A DNA stretch of 64,000 nt. Source: Calonectria ilicicola (lineage: Eukaryota; Ascomycota; Sordariomycetes; Hypocreales; Nectriaceae). This document shows positions 36,901 through 46,571 of the stretch, piece by piece. Both the position numbers and the translations under genes were made by a program. The notes under the pieces were generated by a model. It did not search any database and was not told the origin of the DNA. It worked only from the letters and a program-made list of their open reading frames with translations. Numbering within the stretch: position 1 is the stretch's first letter; each line of letters begins with the position of its first letter. The DNA lies in assembly GCA_020809705.1 (NCBI GenBank), contig CP085832.1, positions 4,774,001 to 4,838,000 on the forward strand, in the 5' to 3' direction.

Positions 36901-37227
36901 CTCTCCAGCTTCTTCACTGGAAGGCACGCCGCCGCAAATCCCAACAAGAAGGGCTATTTGCAAGTTTGTGTAACTGCAACGCAAGCTAGCAGCAAGGCTG
37001 GCTGCATTTCTTTTCCCCATGTGCGACAATAAGGTCAGAACCACATTATGACTGCCCACACGTCCAGTCGTGTAGACATTAAAGTCACCCGGCGCTGTCC
37101 CATATGGATCGCCTTCGTGGTCCCAGAACTCGTCGAATATGAGGGCTGCGGCATCGTATTCGAGTGAGAGTGCGCATATTATGGCTATTTCAAACTCGCC
37201 GCGATCAGAAGGTCGAGGGAAGGCCAT
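33907..37227 (-). CDS. NLR-like protein: nucleoside-phosphorylase (Pfs) - NB-ARC - TPR
   Basis: A single exon encodes 1106 residues. Residues ~10-345 form a PNP/UDP-phosphorylase-type (Pfs) domain, with ALLVGICGGVP near 92-102, FEMEGAGV near 290-297 and GVCDYADSHK near 308-317. An NB-ARC module follows: GREDII entry, P-loop LGGVGKT (401-407), Walker B LLIIDNADD (477-485), VTTR sensor (~509-512), DNLPLA (565-570) and an MHD-like IHRLVR (~690-695). The C-terminus (about 755-1100) is a row of 42-residue TPRs of the kinesin-light-chain type (LGxEHPDTLxSMNNLG). Such proteins are fungal NOD-like receptors thought to act in non-self recognition and regulated cell death. Ligand and output are unknown. 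All nucleotide-binding motifs look intact. Confidence 0.93.
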   Translation of the reverse strand: MAFPRPSDRGEFEIAIICALSLEYDAAALIFDEFWDHEGDPYGTAPGDFNVYTTGRVGSHNVVLTLLSHMGKRNAASLAASLRCSYTNLQIALLVGICGGVPSSEEAGEIYLGDIIISRRVMQYDFGRQYPDKFMTKDAAEDGLGPPNKIFHGLLATLKTERGLSQFIRRTDQILQEVQAKVAHTERHGNYDYLGENQDKLYEPTYRHRHYGLSNCLCRDCFSDSDPVCEAAVDLTCDDLGCNDKYLVMRQGFRSTSPHVHLGTVASGDAVIKSASHRDEIAKNTKAIAFEMEGAGVWDEMPCIIIKGVCDYADSHKHKRWQKFAAANAASASKAFLAYIPRDKFANQATTKLAQSRVHCLLPFGCNEGFVGREDIIKRLIDRISPTSMKDACQKTVLEGLGGVGKTQIALEAAFRVREKHPDCSIFWVAAVDSTTFRNAYLAIGRLLRVPSIDEDQADVNSLVQATLSNEGSGHWLLIIDNADDAKLLFGSSGLLKHLPSNPKGSILVTTRNHEVSTHLDVYQQGIFNIPRMEDEEAMEMLQMKLSPIQVDDANSTTQLIKFLDNLPLAIKQAASYMDRTKISTQKYLHYCQSSNTKLVKLLSRDFEDRGRYNNVKNPIATTWLISFDHISRDCPLAGEYLKFLCFLSEKDIPQDMLPQCKDEMDRDEAIGVLKSYTFISEQKATGFFTIHRLVRLAMRNLLFENGFAQEIYISVVQQLNRVFPFPSHENRQIWITYLPHVQSVLNCEELDQESISLSNVLHNFAYAIYLLGKYEECTQYTHRAVKLRRLLLGNSHFGTLSSVNNLALTLEAQGKYQEVEEIYRQILELDKKSLPQEHLDTFVSMDNLGKVLQIQEKYQEAEEMLLHVLELRKKILGPEHPDTLTSMNNLGIVLNRLGKVQEAVEIHSQVLKLRKKISGPEHPYTLTSFSNLGDALRKQGKYQEAEDMHSQNLALTKKVLGQEHPDIVICMNRLGVVFWDQGKYREAEEIHSQELKLSKKVLGREHPVTISSMGHLAKTLWSLEKYEEAERLGRQIIELSTTVFGRNHRETLISLRTLAHGLDTKGKYQEAQQILQEIREIEIEQLGKDGPDKIEVVGNLESVCQ
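33960..34930 (-). repeat. Tandem 126-bp TPR-coding repeats in the NLR gene
   Basis: About seven to eight consecutive 42-codon units can be aligned by eye, recognised by GKYQEAEE and LGxEHPDT at fixed spacing. Units share clear DNA similarity, for example the GAAGTAAGTGTAT stretch in two neighbours, but have diverged. This is coding repeat DNA, not an independent element. Confidence 0.85.
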
Positions 37228-38132
37228 GGCGTGTGTTGAGACTATCTCGATACCTGAAACAGATCAAGTTCATCCCTTCTCTGAGGTGAAGGGCAGTGAG
37301 AGGCTGACATGCATTGCAATTTTAGTCTACTGCGGGGTCAACGCCCCCAGCCTCGCGCGTGTCAGCCTACAAACCAGCCTTGTCTACACATGCACGGCGT
37401 AACAGAATATCCGATTCCTTGCCAATAGGCGACTTGCGGCTTATTATTGGGCATAGGAAATTTTCATGCCATCTATTTTCATCTATTTTAAACTTCAATT
37501 TTCGGACTTTGCAGGGGTGGATTCACTGAAGCGTTGATGTCAGGACACAAATCTGGTTATGAAATGACATGCTATGGACTTTTCTTTGGGTTAATTTGGC
37601 TGAACAGAAGGTTCTGGTAGTGATGCATCGCATAACATTTATGTTGGCATGCATGGTGGCGAAACAAATCATTAGGCCGCATTATTCACCCATCACCACC
37701 AACCAGCGTTCTGCCATTCATGCCAAATCATACAAGACAAAATTGGATTAGCGCAATTGGCCAATCCACCATCACACCACACACACCACACACACACAAG
37801 CAATTAGCTTCGCGCTCGCGCTCGGGGTCCGAAGTTGACCCATTAAGGCTTCCATCACCAGCTCAACCGCGCATTTGTCATCCCTTGGCGTGCGGCTTGT
37901 CGGACGCCGACCATTGCCGACGTCCGGAACCGTGGCTTTAAACAGAGCGTTCTGAAGGTTGCACTTTTCATCCAAGCTACACTAATTAATCAATGTTATC
38001 CTGTAAATCTAAAGATGGGACTTGATACGAATATCGATCCGAAAACACCCTAAACACAAAGCTTGATAGCTATTTCGATTTTATTAAGCTTATTCTTATC
38101 AGTTGCAACGATATTCTGATTCCCACTCCGCA
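37228..38132. other. Divergent intergenic region
   Basis: It holds the NLR promoter. There is a CA-rich microsatellite-like tract at about 37770-37800 (CACACCACACACACCACACA). No gene recognised. Confidence 0.5.
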
Positions 38133-38771
38133 ATGTCAACCCACAAACAACTCTCGCAAACTTGCAACTCTTACATCGATTACATCGACACTCGACTTGA
38201 TTCAATTCATGAACCAACTACAGAGACTGAAAGACTTGCAATAAGTCCACTGCCGCACGCTGACAGACAGCCCCCAACGCCGCGAAAACAGCCCATGCCC
38301 CCCAATTCACAATACGAAGGCTTGGATAACCGACTATGCGAGCTGGAGATGCAGACCCGCTGCGTAGTCGCCCTATTAAAAAACAGTAATATTCGCAATC
38401 GAGATATGCCAATTCAACCACTACCAGTGCATCAAAGTGATGGCAGGCAAGTTGAACCCGACCTTAGCTTATTTCCTCGAAATGCGACAGAGCTTTATGC
38501 CTTGCGTTCGCCGGAATCAATACATCAAAAAAGGGTGCTCGCCTATTTAGTAGAGTTCTATGACATCCCTTACCACACCTGGACTTCATCCACAACCGAT
38601 AGTTGTGGTTATGGATGCTCAAATCATGCAGCTACCCCCCCTACCGCTGTCTCACAGCCTCCAACCAATCTAGATGATGCAATCCAATTTTATCCAGAGC
38701 GGATTGTTCAATATTTGGAAAATATTATCGGTTTGGATGAAAATCAATTTGATTCACTACCAAAACCATGA
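38133..38771 (+). CDS. Hypothetical protein, 212 aa
   Basis: One open frame from the ATG at 38133. The N-terminal ~80 residues are polar and proline-rich. A short coiled-coil-like stretch follows (LDNRLCELEMQTRCVVALLK, ~70-90), then a compact region with ELYALRSPE, HQKRVLAYLVEFYDI and DDAIQFYPERIVQYLENIIGL toward the end. That pattern of helices looks like a real folded domain, but I cannot name a family. No signal peptide or membrane segment. Downstream the MFS gene is convergent. The frame might extend through an unrecognised 3' intron. Confidence 0.5.
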   Translation: MSTHKQLSQTCNSYIDYIDTRLDSIHEPTTETERLAISPLPHADRQPPTPRKQPMPPNSQYEGLDNRLCELEMQTRCVVALLKNSNIRNRDMPIQPLPVHQSDGRQVEPDLSLFPRNATELYALRSPESIHQKRVLAYLVEFYDIPYHTWTSSTTDSCGYGCSNHAATPPTAVSQPPTNLDDAIQFYPERIVQYLENIIGLDENQFDSLPKP

Positions 38772-39084
38772 TTCCCCCAAAGCCGAGCACAACGGCCGAT
38801 TCACAAACGAGTATGTTTCCAAAACTTTTAAACGTCTATAGTAATTCTTACTTAAAATCATACAGTTCGGAGGTATCGGAGAGACTTGCATGAAAACCTC
38901 AATCTCACATCTTTATTTTTTATGACTAAAAATTCTATATGTATAATAACAAAGGAAAATATTTTTGGCTGTAGAATGGAATCGGCGTTTTGCGGCACTT
39001 TACAATCAAGCAATATTTTGTTCATCATCGATGTCTACAATCAGTGTGTAGCCGATTGGCACCACTAATGAGTTGAAGCCTCAT
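38772..39084. other. Convergent intergenic region
   Basis: A 313-bp 3'-3' spacer, AT-rich around 38910-38960. Nothing recognised. Confidence 0.5.
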
Positions 39085-40815
39085 CTAGTTATCCCCTGCA
39101 AGAGATGAACGTTTTCGAATGCGCGCGCCAAACACGAAGAATACTAGTGGCAGCGGAATGAGTGCGACAGAAATAAAAGCCAGTAGACTATTACCCCAGC
39201 CCAAACCAAGCGCATTATACATCTCTAGTCCACCCAAAGGAAGCAAAGCGCCAGCAAGGGAGCGAAGCACTGCCATTGCCGCAGTTACAGACGCTGCGTG
39301 TCGGGGGTAGACGTCGAGAAGGTAGTTTTGGATGCTCATCTATGATCAATTAGCAAAAAGAAAGTTCCATTGAAGGACAAGGAGGGGTTTTCTCAACTCA
39401 CCATTACTCCCATCAGTCCTATACTAAAAATCACAACTCCAATCATTGGTACGATCCAATGCACACTGTATTGTGCAGTCCACCCGTAGATAAACAGGCC
39501 GACGGGAAGAATAATCGCACATGGCATCACCAGAATAGGAGATAACCTTACTTCGGGCACAATATCGACACCTCGAGACTTCTGGCGAACAACTAGCTTA
39601 TCCGTGAGTGTACCGAAGGATATCACTCCAATCATCATACCGATCCCGGCTGGGAGAAACGTAAGACCACTGTCGCCCTCGCTGAAGCCATAGTTGTCTT
39701 GGTAGACAAAGGAGAAAGTGGTTATCAGAAGGTACAAAATGCCATAAGAAATGGCAACATAGAGTGCCATGATGGCCACTATGGGAGCACAAAGGAGAAG
39801 CTTCAAAGGGCGAATGCCAGCCGCTTTGAACTTTTCCGAAATTGGCTCGTCCTTTGAGAATTTTCCACGAAGCTTCTGATTGCCAGATTCCTTTCGAAGT
39901 CGCTTAGCCTTGCGATCAAGGATGACAGGCGCGTACGTCTCCTTCAACAAAAAGAAGGAGCCCGGAATGAATGTACCGCCCTATACTTTGTTAGGTGGCT
40001 CAGATTGACGAGGCACATTCACATACCAAGATTGCGACGAGCCAGAAAACCCACTTCCATCCAGCCGCTTCAATCAGATAACCACCAGCCAAAGGGCCAA
40101 TACAAGGACCTAATAGCGGACCCAGAGCCCATGCAGCCATAGCCTTGCCTCTTTTCTCAACATCCATCAAGTCTGCAATACTGCCGCTGCCAATGGTGAC
40201 TGGGACGGATCCGGAAAGGCCCATGAGGAATCTGAAGGCGAGCATCATGTCCATATTCGTCGATAAAGCTGTCCCAATTGTGAAAATGACAAATAGAATA
40301 TTTCCCCCATTATATAACGGCGCTCGCCCGTAGACTTCGCTGAGAGGGGCAACAAGAAGAGGACCGAACGCAAAGCCGAGAACATAAATAGATACGATAA
40401 AGGTCGAAACGGTCGCGGAGGTTTCGTGGAACTCCCTCATAATCGATGGGATACCGGGCGCGAACATAGAAGAGCCCTAGTCAATTTAGTAAGTGAAACC
40501 AATAGTCGGATTGATTGACTAACGAGAGGTCTGAATAGAATGGTTAGCAAGTAATAGGCACAGGATCAATATGACTCACGTTACGACGGTGAGAACAGAA
40601 ATGAGCCCGATATGTATCCATTTCTTCTTTTCAGGCCAGTTCTTTGGGTTTTCCGGGTCATCGGGACCGTCCCAATCAACTAAATCCGTCTGATTCTCGA
40701 CCACGGCGCTCTGGGATTGGGGCTCCTCGTCTTTATCGCTGGAGCTGTTTCTCGCTTGGCTCGTCACAGGGCCTAATGTCGATTCTTCATCTGCCAAATG
40801 CGGATCGGAGGACAT
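39085..40815 (-). CDS. MFS drug:H+ antiporter (DHA1 family)
   Basis: Five exons on the minus strand, 40815-40580, 40530-40524, 40476-40027, 39980-39402 and 39339-39085, encode 508 residues. After an acidic N-terminus ending DWDGPDDPENPKNWP (the family's usual lead-in) there are about twelve helices, with motif A-like PLSEVYGRAPLY after helix 2 and the GPLLGPCIGPLAGGYL antiporter motif C region. Exon 2 is only 7 nt; it is required because joining exon 1 directly to exon 3 breaks the frame, while including it gives the conserved TPLGSSMFAPGIP. The protein should export toxic or secondary metabolites. It lies 557 bp from a Zn2Cys6 gene on the same strand and near a terpene cyclase, so product export is plausible. 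ATG 40815 was chosen; the upstream in-frame codon at 40854 is GTG. Confidence 0.9.
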
Positions 40816-41371
40816 TTTCGATGGTGTAATCTTGAAGTCTAAGCCGTGCTTCACCGTCGACTCGGGTTCCGATGTGCCTTGTTTTTGTCAAAAGGTGGGC
40901 AGCTGCTACGTTACTTATAAAAAAGGGTACGTTAAGGGTCTGCCATATTCCTAGCCCGGCCTTTACTCTTACCCATGCCATTGCCTAACGAGAACAGACC
41001 TAGCCTTGATTTCTTCAGCCAACATCGCATTAACCCCTAACTCCGACCCGCAATTCGGGGTGCTGCAAATGCCCGCCCATGGTTGCGAGAGAGGAAGCAC
41101 GATCCGAAACCGAATTTATCGCAAAAGAAATGCCAAATCATCTGACGCGTTAATCGCTTTCTTAATTTTAAATACGATCATGGTGCAAAACGGGCCAAGC
41201 GTTGCCGATTTTGCAACCGGGCTTGTTGGCCCATCTCACCCTTGTCTAGATCACCATATCAAGATTCACTTTGGAGCACACTGCGACAAAATATCATCTA
41301 CATGACATACAAAATTTCTCTATGTAAATAAATCTCGATCCATTCATACATATTAAGTACAGGCTATTATT
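40816..41371. other. Intergenic region
   Basis: It contains the MFS promoter and the regulator 3' end. A 99-codon frame at 41006-41305 on the other strand has no recognisable features. Confidence 0.45.
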
Positions 41372-42514
41372 CTACATTGCGCGAGACCCGGTTTGAAGTG
41401 CTGGCGCATATGGGGCCCAAAATGGTGGCAACCTCGCCAAAATTCCCTGGTGTACCCGTTCTCCGGCTCCCCCAACACACCAAAAGGAGCGAAATTCATG
41501 AAGAGAGACACAGTAATGTGCCAGAATGACCAGGGCTTCTGGCGTTCTTTTCTCCAGGAGACCTATAAACTGCAGAGTGATGAAATTTGGGAATGACATT
41601 AAGGCGTGAACGCCCCAAGATCTCGGTTTTCGCAATTGGAAATATAGAAAGTCTAGAGCCCGGCTCGCCCCTTTACAAGATTCTAGTGATTCTTCGTTGA
41701 GTTCTGACACTTGTAGCATATCCTCAATCAGGGGACAACTGCCAGGGCCTGTCCCGTGAGGGCGGTCCTCAGTTGTTTTTATCCGGCTGATTAATTTATG
41801 CAGGTCCGAATTGGGCGCCAAAGTCTCTCCAAAAACTCGTGCGCCTCGTTGGAGCTGAAGATATTTGAGGAGATTTTGGAACGTTGTATCGAAATCTTGC
41901 GCAGCAGGCGCCACCTTCTCAGCAAGGTAGTGCAAGCCGAGGATCGATGAAAAGAGGAACTTTGGGAGATCCGATGAGCCTGATAAGTCGTGTAGCGACT
42001 TGTTGAACCCTAGCAACGCTCGTTCTTGCAAATTGGTGGCAAGTGTTCTGTACTGAGTAGCATCTTGCTCGAAAGTACTTAAGTGCATTGCAGCCAGGGA
42101 CATCAGCAGATCCATCATAAATGGTGTCTCCATCGCGCATGAGATGTATGCTTCTAGCAGTGGCTTCATTGCTTCCGTTACCATCATCCAATCTGCCATG
42201 TTTCGATCCACATGGCGGAACAGAGATAGGTGGCTCAACGAAAACAGATTGGGCTCATTTTCTGACGAGAGCTCTGATATAGCCGGTGAAGGCTGTCCAG
42301 GTGGAACTTCCAGCCACGATACTGGGTCTAGTATCCGTTCATATTGTGGTTTGCGTGGGGTTTGCCGTTCGAGGGGATAGCGACACTGTCGGTAAGATAT
42401 CTTGCAGTTGCTGCATCTCGGTCGCAGTTCATCACATTTGATGTGTCTGGACTTGCAGGTGGAGCATCCGTTGCGCGACTTACGGTGATGCTTACGTCCA
42501 CTGTGGCCTGTCAT
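41372..42514 (-). CDS. UPC2-like Zn2Cys6 transcription factor
   Basis: A single exon from the first in-frame ATG (42514) gives 380 residues. A basic N-terminus RKHHRKSRNG leads into the Zn2Cys6 cluster with cysteines 17, 20, 27, 34, 37 and 44 (CSTC...HIKCDE...RCSNC). The RNGCxTCKxRHIKCDE wording is typical of the sterol-uptake-control (UPC2/ECM22-like) group, followed by a fungal_trans_2-type helical domain. No coiled-coil linker is obvious. It sits between the DHA1 exporter and the terpene cyclase, all on the minus strand, which suggests it may control them, but the group also includes sterol and unrelated regulators. Confidence 0.87.
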   Translation of the reverse strand: MTGHSGRKHHRKSRNGCSTCKSRHIKCDELRPRCSNCKISYRQCRYPLERQTPRKPQYERILDPVSWLEVPPGQPSPAISELSSENEPNLFSLSHLSLFRHVDRNMADWMMVTEAMKPLLEAYISCAMETPFMMDLLMSLAAMHLSTFEQDATQYRTLATNLQERALLGFNKSLHDLSGSSDLPKFLFSSILGLHYLAEKVAPAAQDFDTTFQNLLKYLQLQRGARVFGETLAPNSDLHKLISRIKTTEDRPHGTGPGSCPLIEDMLQVSELNEESLESCKGASRALDFLYFQLRKPRSWGVHALMSFPNFITLQFIGLLEKRTPEALVILAHYCVSLHEFRSFWCVGGAGERVHQGILARLPPFWAPYAPALQTGSRAM

Positions 42515-43679
42515 TTGCGCGTGAAATGTCTGACTATGATGAAGGAAAGCGTTGATGTACGAGTATAGACCGGCGCGATGGATGTAAGGGATAATTAGAT
42601 GCGGATGACTAGACCAATTAAGTCCATATCCGCGGAAAATTCGTCCCCATAATGACCTATACCCTTTTAGGCCATTTACGAGGATGCGGTAATGTCTGTG
42701 TGGCACTAAGTAACGCCATGGGCATCTTGTCGAGATGCCGAGACCAGGCCTATTTAGAACTACTAGCTTAAGTTTCGCGGCTAAAGGAGGGCCCAGGCTG
42801 CACCAGAATATTGCATCATTTATCCAATCGACACTCTCCCCTCCACCTACCCTGTCATCTGCTTAGCTTCTGACTTGAATCACTCTGACCAAACGCTTGA
42901 GCATATAAGTGGGGGCATCCAGTCCAGCAAGCCGAAATAGTTCCATAGCTAACATTAAGCTTTAAAGCATCGTAGATTCTTCTCGGCAGGAATCGTTTTA
43001 CGCAATGTCAATTTTGCTTTGGGCGTTAAATCTTCCGTCCAAGCCGCTCATGTTAACCTAACTCGCGAACCAAGCGGATTCTGGATGGATGGGACCTCAC
43101 TCAGCACCTTTAATGAACTTGTTCTGGGCAAGATCGGAAAATTCAGGGGGATTCGCTCCAATATTTCAAATTTTTCTGAGTAAACAGACAGATATAAACC
43201 ACAGTTATTCCGCTATTTGTGCCCCCTCCGCCCTCTAACCATACCAAATCACATTTATCCGTCAAGTCTAGTGCTAGTGATGTAAGACGAAAACTCAAGG
43301 CGATCAACAAGCTATATGTTCTGCCAAAACCGTCGCGTACTCCTCACTAGAAAGATTTTGATCTTTATGGCATTCGGAAAATCCATCTCACGAGCATTTA
43401 GCTTCACCTTCCAATCATCATTTCCTGGTCACCATACGTCTCCGTACTTTTGTGTTCAAACCGTTGATTTCCGCAGTCTCACCCAATTAATCGAAATCGT
43501 GTTTTCTATTAACCAGCAGTCATATTTGAGAAACTTGACCAACCATTAAGATCATTATTAAAAAGAATCCGGCATTTATCTAATTTTACATTATTTTTCC
43601 TTTCCCTCCGATTCGTATTATCCAACACTGGCTTTGTTATCTGACGCCCACTTCCTAGAATAATTCTCCATCTGAGAAC
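42515..43679. other. 1.2-kb intergenic region
   Basis: It lies between the cyclase 3' end and the regulator promoter. No class I terpene synthase exon (no DDxxD/NSE-bearing frame) was found on the minus strand here. In-frame sequence after the cyclase stop stays open for about 55 codons but carries no recognisable motif. Confidence 0.5.
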
Positions 43680-45544
43680 CTAAATGTTAAACAATTCTAC
43701 ATAGCAAGTATGTAATTCTTGCGGCCATGTCTCAAATGGCCCAAAAATGTCGCGAGATTCTTCCACCAGAAACTGACTCTCGGTGCATTTGGTTGCAGCG
43801 AGACTATATGCCAAAGTCAGGTTTGTGATGGCGTACACAACCTTATCAACCCAGAGATACTCTGGACGAGTCCAATAACGCCGAGCGCTCACCAAAAATC
43901 GTCTTCCTCGAACAATTGCAAGACGAATATCGGACTCTATCGTTGACGGCCATTGTATTTGACAGAGTGAGGATAGTGCTAGGAGCGCATACGCGGTAAG
44001 CTCATGCATTCCTCCCCATGATCCGTCCACTCTTTGGCCTTCGAGTATGACTTTGATGTTTCCAAAAAGGGCCATTGGAATCTTCTCACGGATCAACACT
44101 TTGGGAACAAGACCCATCTCCAATTCTTTCTCGTCACAACGTATTAAAATCGTGACGAATGCTCGCGTGGATAACATGATAGGATACAGTTTTGACTTGT
44201 GCTAACCTATGTATGAGCATTCAAGAGTAACATAGTGGTGGAGAGTTACGTACCCATTTGTCGCTGATGCGATTTTCAAGGCAGAGCCAAGTAAGCATTT
44301 TCGTGATTTTCATTATCTTTGGCGTGTAAGATGCCACATCGGGGCTGCGCAGTAGACAAAGCAGGACGTTGCAGTTTGCTGTGAAACTAAAGCCGGTTTC
44401 TCCTTTGTAAACGCTAAAGTGCGTCGGCGTCTCGAAGTTTTCGAACAATTGGTTCATGTTCACAGTCTCACCCAGTTGTTGAAGGGCTGATAAACCTGCG
44501 ACGGTGTCATCCACATCTGGGAGTCGATGCGGGGCTGAATAGGTGTTAACATTACAACCATGCCTCGCAAAAGATCCGCTTACTCATGCCCATAACGTCA
44601 TTCCCTGCTTCATACGCGCTAAGGAGGTGGCTCTTTACCTTTGCCAGCACGTTTTTACCAAGATCGACACAGGTGTAACCTGCATCAAAAAGTAGAGTGA
44701 TGCTCTATGCAAGTCAATGGTTGTTTTTCAGAGATTTAAAACATGCAAGGGATTTTACCAAAGAGATTTCGAATACCGTGATGGGAAAGTTTTGCAGCAC
44801 GCCCCCTCTGTCTGGCCCTAAAGCCGTTTTATCAACGACCGTGCGTATGTATGCTTCTGCCGAATTGTCCCAGGTACTTGAGTACATCAGGTATGCAGCA
44901 GTAGATGCTGGTGAGCCAAGCATGTCTCCATCTGGTGAGAGATGTCTCTTCACTCGGTCAAAATCGATCTTTCCCACAAATGTTTCCAAGAAGTGAGCTA
45001 AAGTGGTCCCGGTTTGCTCTTCCAATATTAAGCAAAGTCTTTTCATCTTCTCGTTGTGCATTTTCATGATTAGGTGCTGGTCTGGTATTTCAAGATATAC
45101 TCCATGCTCCCTAAGCAAACGCAACATAGACGGCACGATTAACCCGAGGCCAACTCGCTCGAATGATGCAATGTTGACTTTTCTCAACATTCTTTGTAGT
45201 GCAATTCTCCCCTTTGAACATCGGGACTCCAGTTCCTCCTGCAAAACCATGTCGCATTTTGCCCATCTCCTCTCGAGAGCTAGTAACGCGGCCATTGTAC
45301 ACAGCAAGTTATCAATTCCGCCCGAAGGAGCCTCCCAACCACCGTTTGGTAGTTGCTCGGCGAGCAGATACTGAAAACATTCTGGGAAAAGCGGGACCTT
45401 GTTTCCGTCAATTGTCTTGTCAATCATAGATACCCAGGCAGTATCGTATAGAGACACAGAACTACTGTTGCATCCACTTTTTTGGTCGATGCCTTGTGTC
45501 AGCCCATCGAGAAGAGTCTCCAGGGGCGTCGTCGTAAACGGCAT
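43680..45544 (-). CDS. Class II (DxDD) diterpene-type cyclase, copalyl-diphosphate-synthase-like, no class I domain
   Basis: Four exons on the minus strand, 45544-44759, 44704-44584, 44534-44254 and 44201-43680, give 569 residues. The N-terminus has LYDTAWVSM (32-40) and a QxxxGGW repeat (QLPNGGW). A region with LETFVGKIDFDRVKRHL and SPASTAAYLMYS matches fungal CPS/kaurene synthases. The catalytic acid motif DVDD is at 309-312, with a QxDGSWGG repeat later. These are the beta/gamma (class II) domains, which protonate and cyclise geranylgeranyl diphosphate. Known fungal enzymes of this type usually continue into a class I or prenyltransferase alpha domain near 950 residues; this one stops at about the inter-domain boundary. 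The exon 1/2 junction was chosen to give SITLLFDAGY. The exact C-terminus is less certain; a missed short 3' exon is possible. Confidence 0.85.
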
Positions 45545-46571
45545 TTTGGGTCTGAAAACCGAAAACAAATCACAAGAAATGGTGGCTGGCCAAAAGACCG
45601 CCGTTTGAGCAACTCAGGAGCCCCTGAGAACATTTTTTCTGGCTTGCAAGCGAAATGGCATTGTTGCTTGTTGAGCTACTGTGCCGTCCACGTGACGTGC
45701 CCCCTTTGTGTGCTGGACAGGCTGGGTCATGGAGTTGCGGCCTAAATTATCAAGGCCTGCCACGATTGTGACTAGCCAATGCAAAATATGCCGCAGGGTA
45801 ATTCAATGGCTTGATAGACGAAGAAATATGCAGACTAAAGACGATAGCGCAGTAGGACGATGACTTGGACCAAAGTCTGTCTTAGGCTGCGTGTTCTAGA
45901 TCAACAACAGGTGGGCCAGGCTGATGGCGATCTGCAGTACAGGCGCAGTCTCCATCTGCCGACGAAAGGCTCGCCGAACAAGTCAAAACCCAAGGCGTGC
46001 ATTTGACAGCTCTCAATCAGCTCAGCCTTGTGTCTAGGATCGATCGGCGACTGCATCATAACTCCGAGGCCTTTTTGTGCTCATCCTAGTCTCCGCTACA
46101 CTGTCCAACTCCGTATTTCCGACTGGTCCGCGACTGAGACACGCAGATTCGTCAGTGGGTCCAGGTCAGTCGGTGTCGCTCGCGAGCATTAGGTGGTGAC
46201 AGCAATTGACTACGTGTTTGCACTGACCAGATGGCATTTTCACGCTTGAGGAGGAGACAATTGTTTGAGGAATCCCATGAATTCTCTCTCTGGTGAGATC
46301 ATCAGAGTCCAGAGTACACAAACCAAACAGCCTCATGCCGCGTACCTAGAGCGCTTATTTGTCCAAAAGGAGCATAGTTGGGTGGAGGACACGGCACGGG
46401 ACACGGGAGCAGCGATATGTACGGCGATGCACATTTTCCTCGCCCCCTATTCCCCGATTGTGTGTCCTCGGCGTCTGCTTGGTACCCAATCAAAATCAGT
46501 CGAGAATCCAAAGTCTCAAGACGAAACGCGTTCCTTCTTCTGCTCGATCTTGACCAACACCACCAGTCACA
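45545..46571. promoter_or_regulatory. Divergent promoter region, terpene cyclase / Zn2Cys6 regulator
   Basis: A 1027-bp spacer between two divergent starts. It contains a perfect 10-bp palindrome GCTCGCGAGC near 46171-46180 and scattered CGG/CCG triplets. Overlapping 60-100-codon frames near 46265-46601 look incidental. Confidence 0.45.

Noticed and set aside
43500..43680. Continuation of the terpene cyclase beyond its stop, including a short frame starting MENYSRKW
   Set aside because: Joining it would need an intron of about 29 nt or shorter, below the usual fungal minimum, and it carries no class I motif. Kept only as a caveat on the C-terminus.
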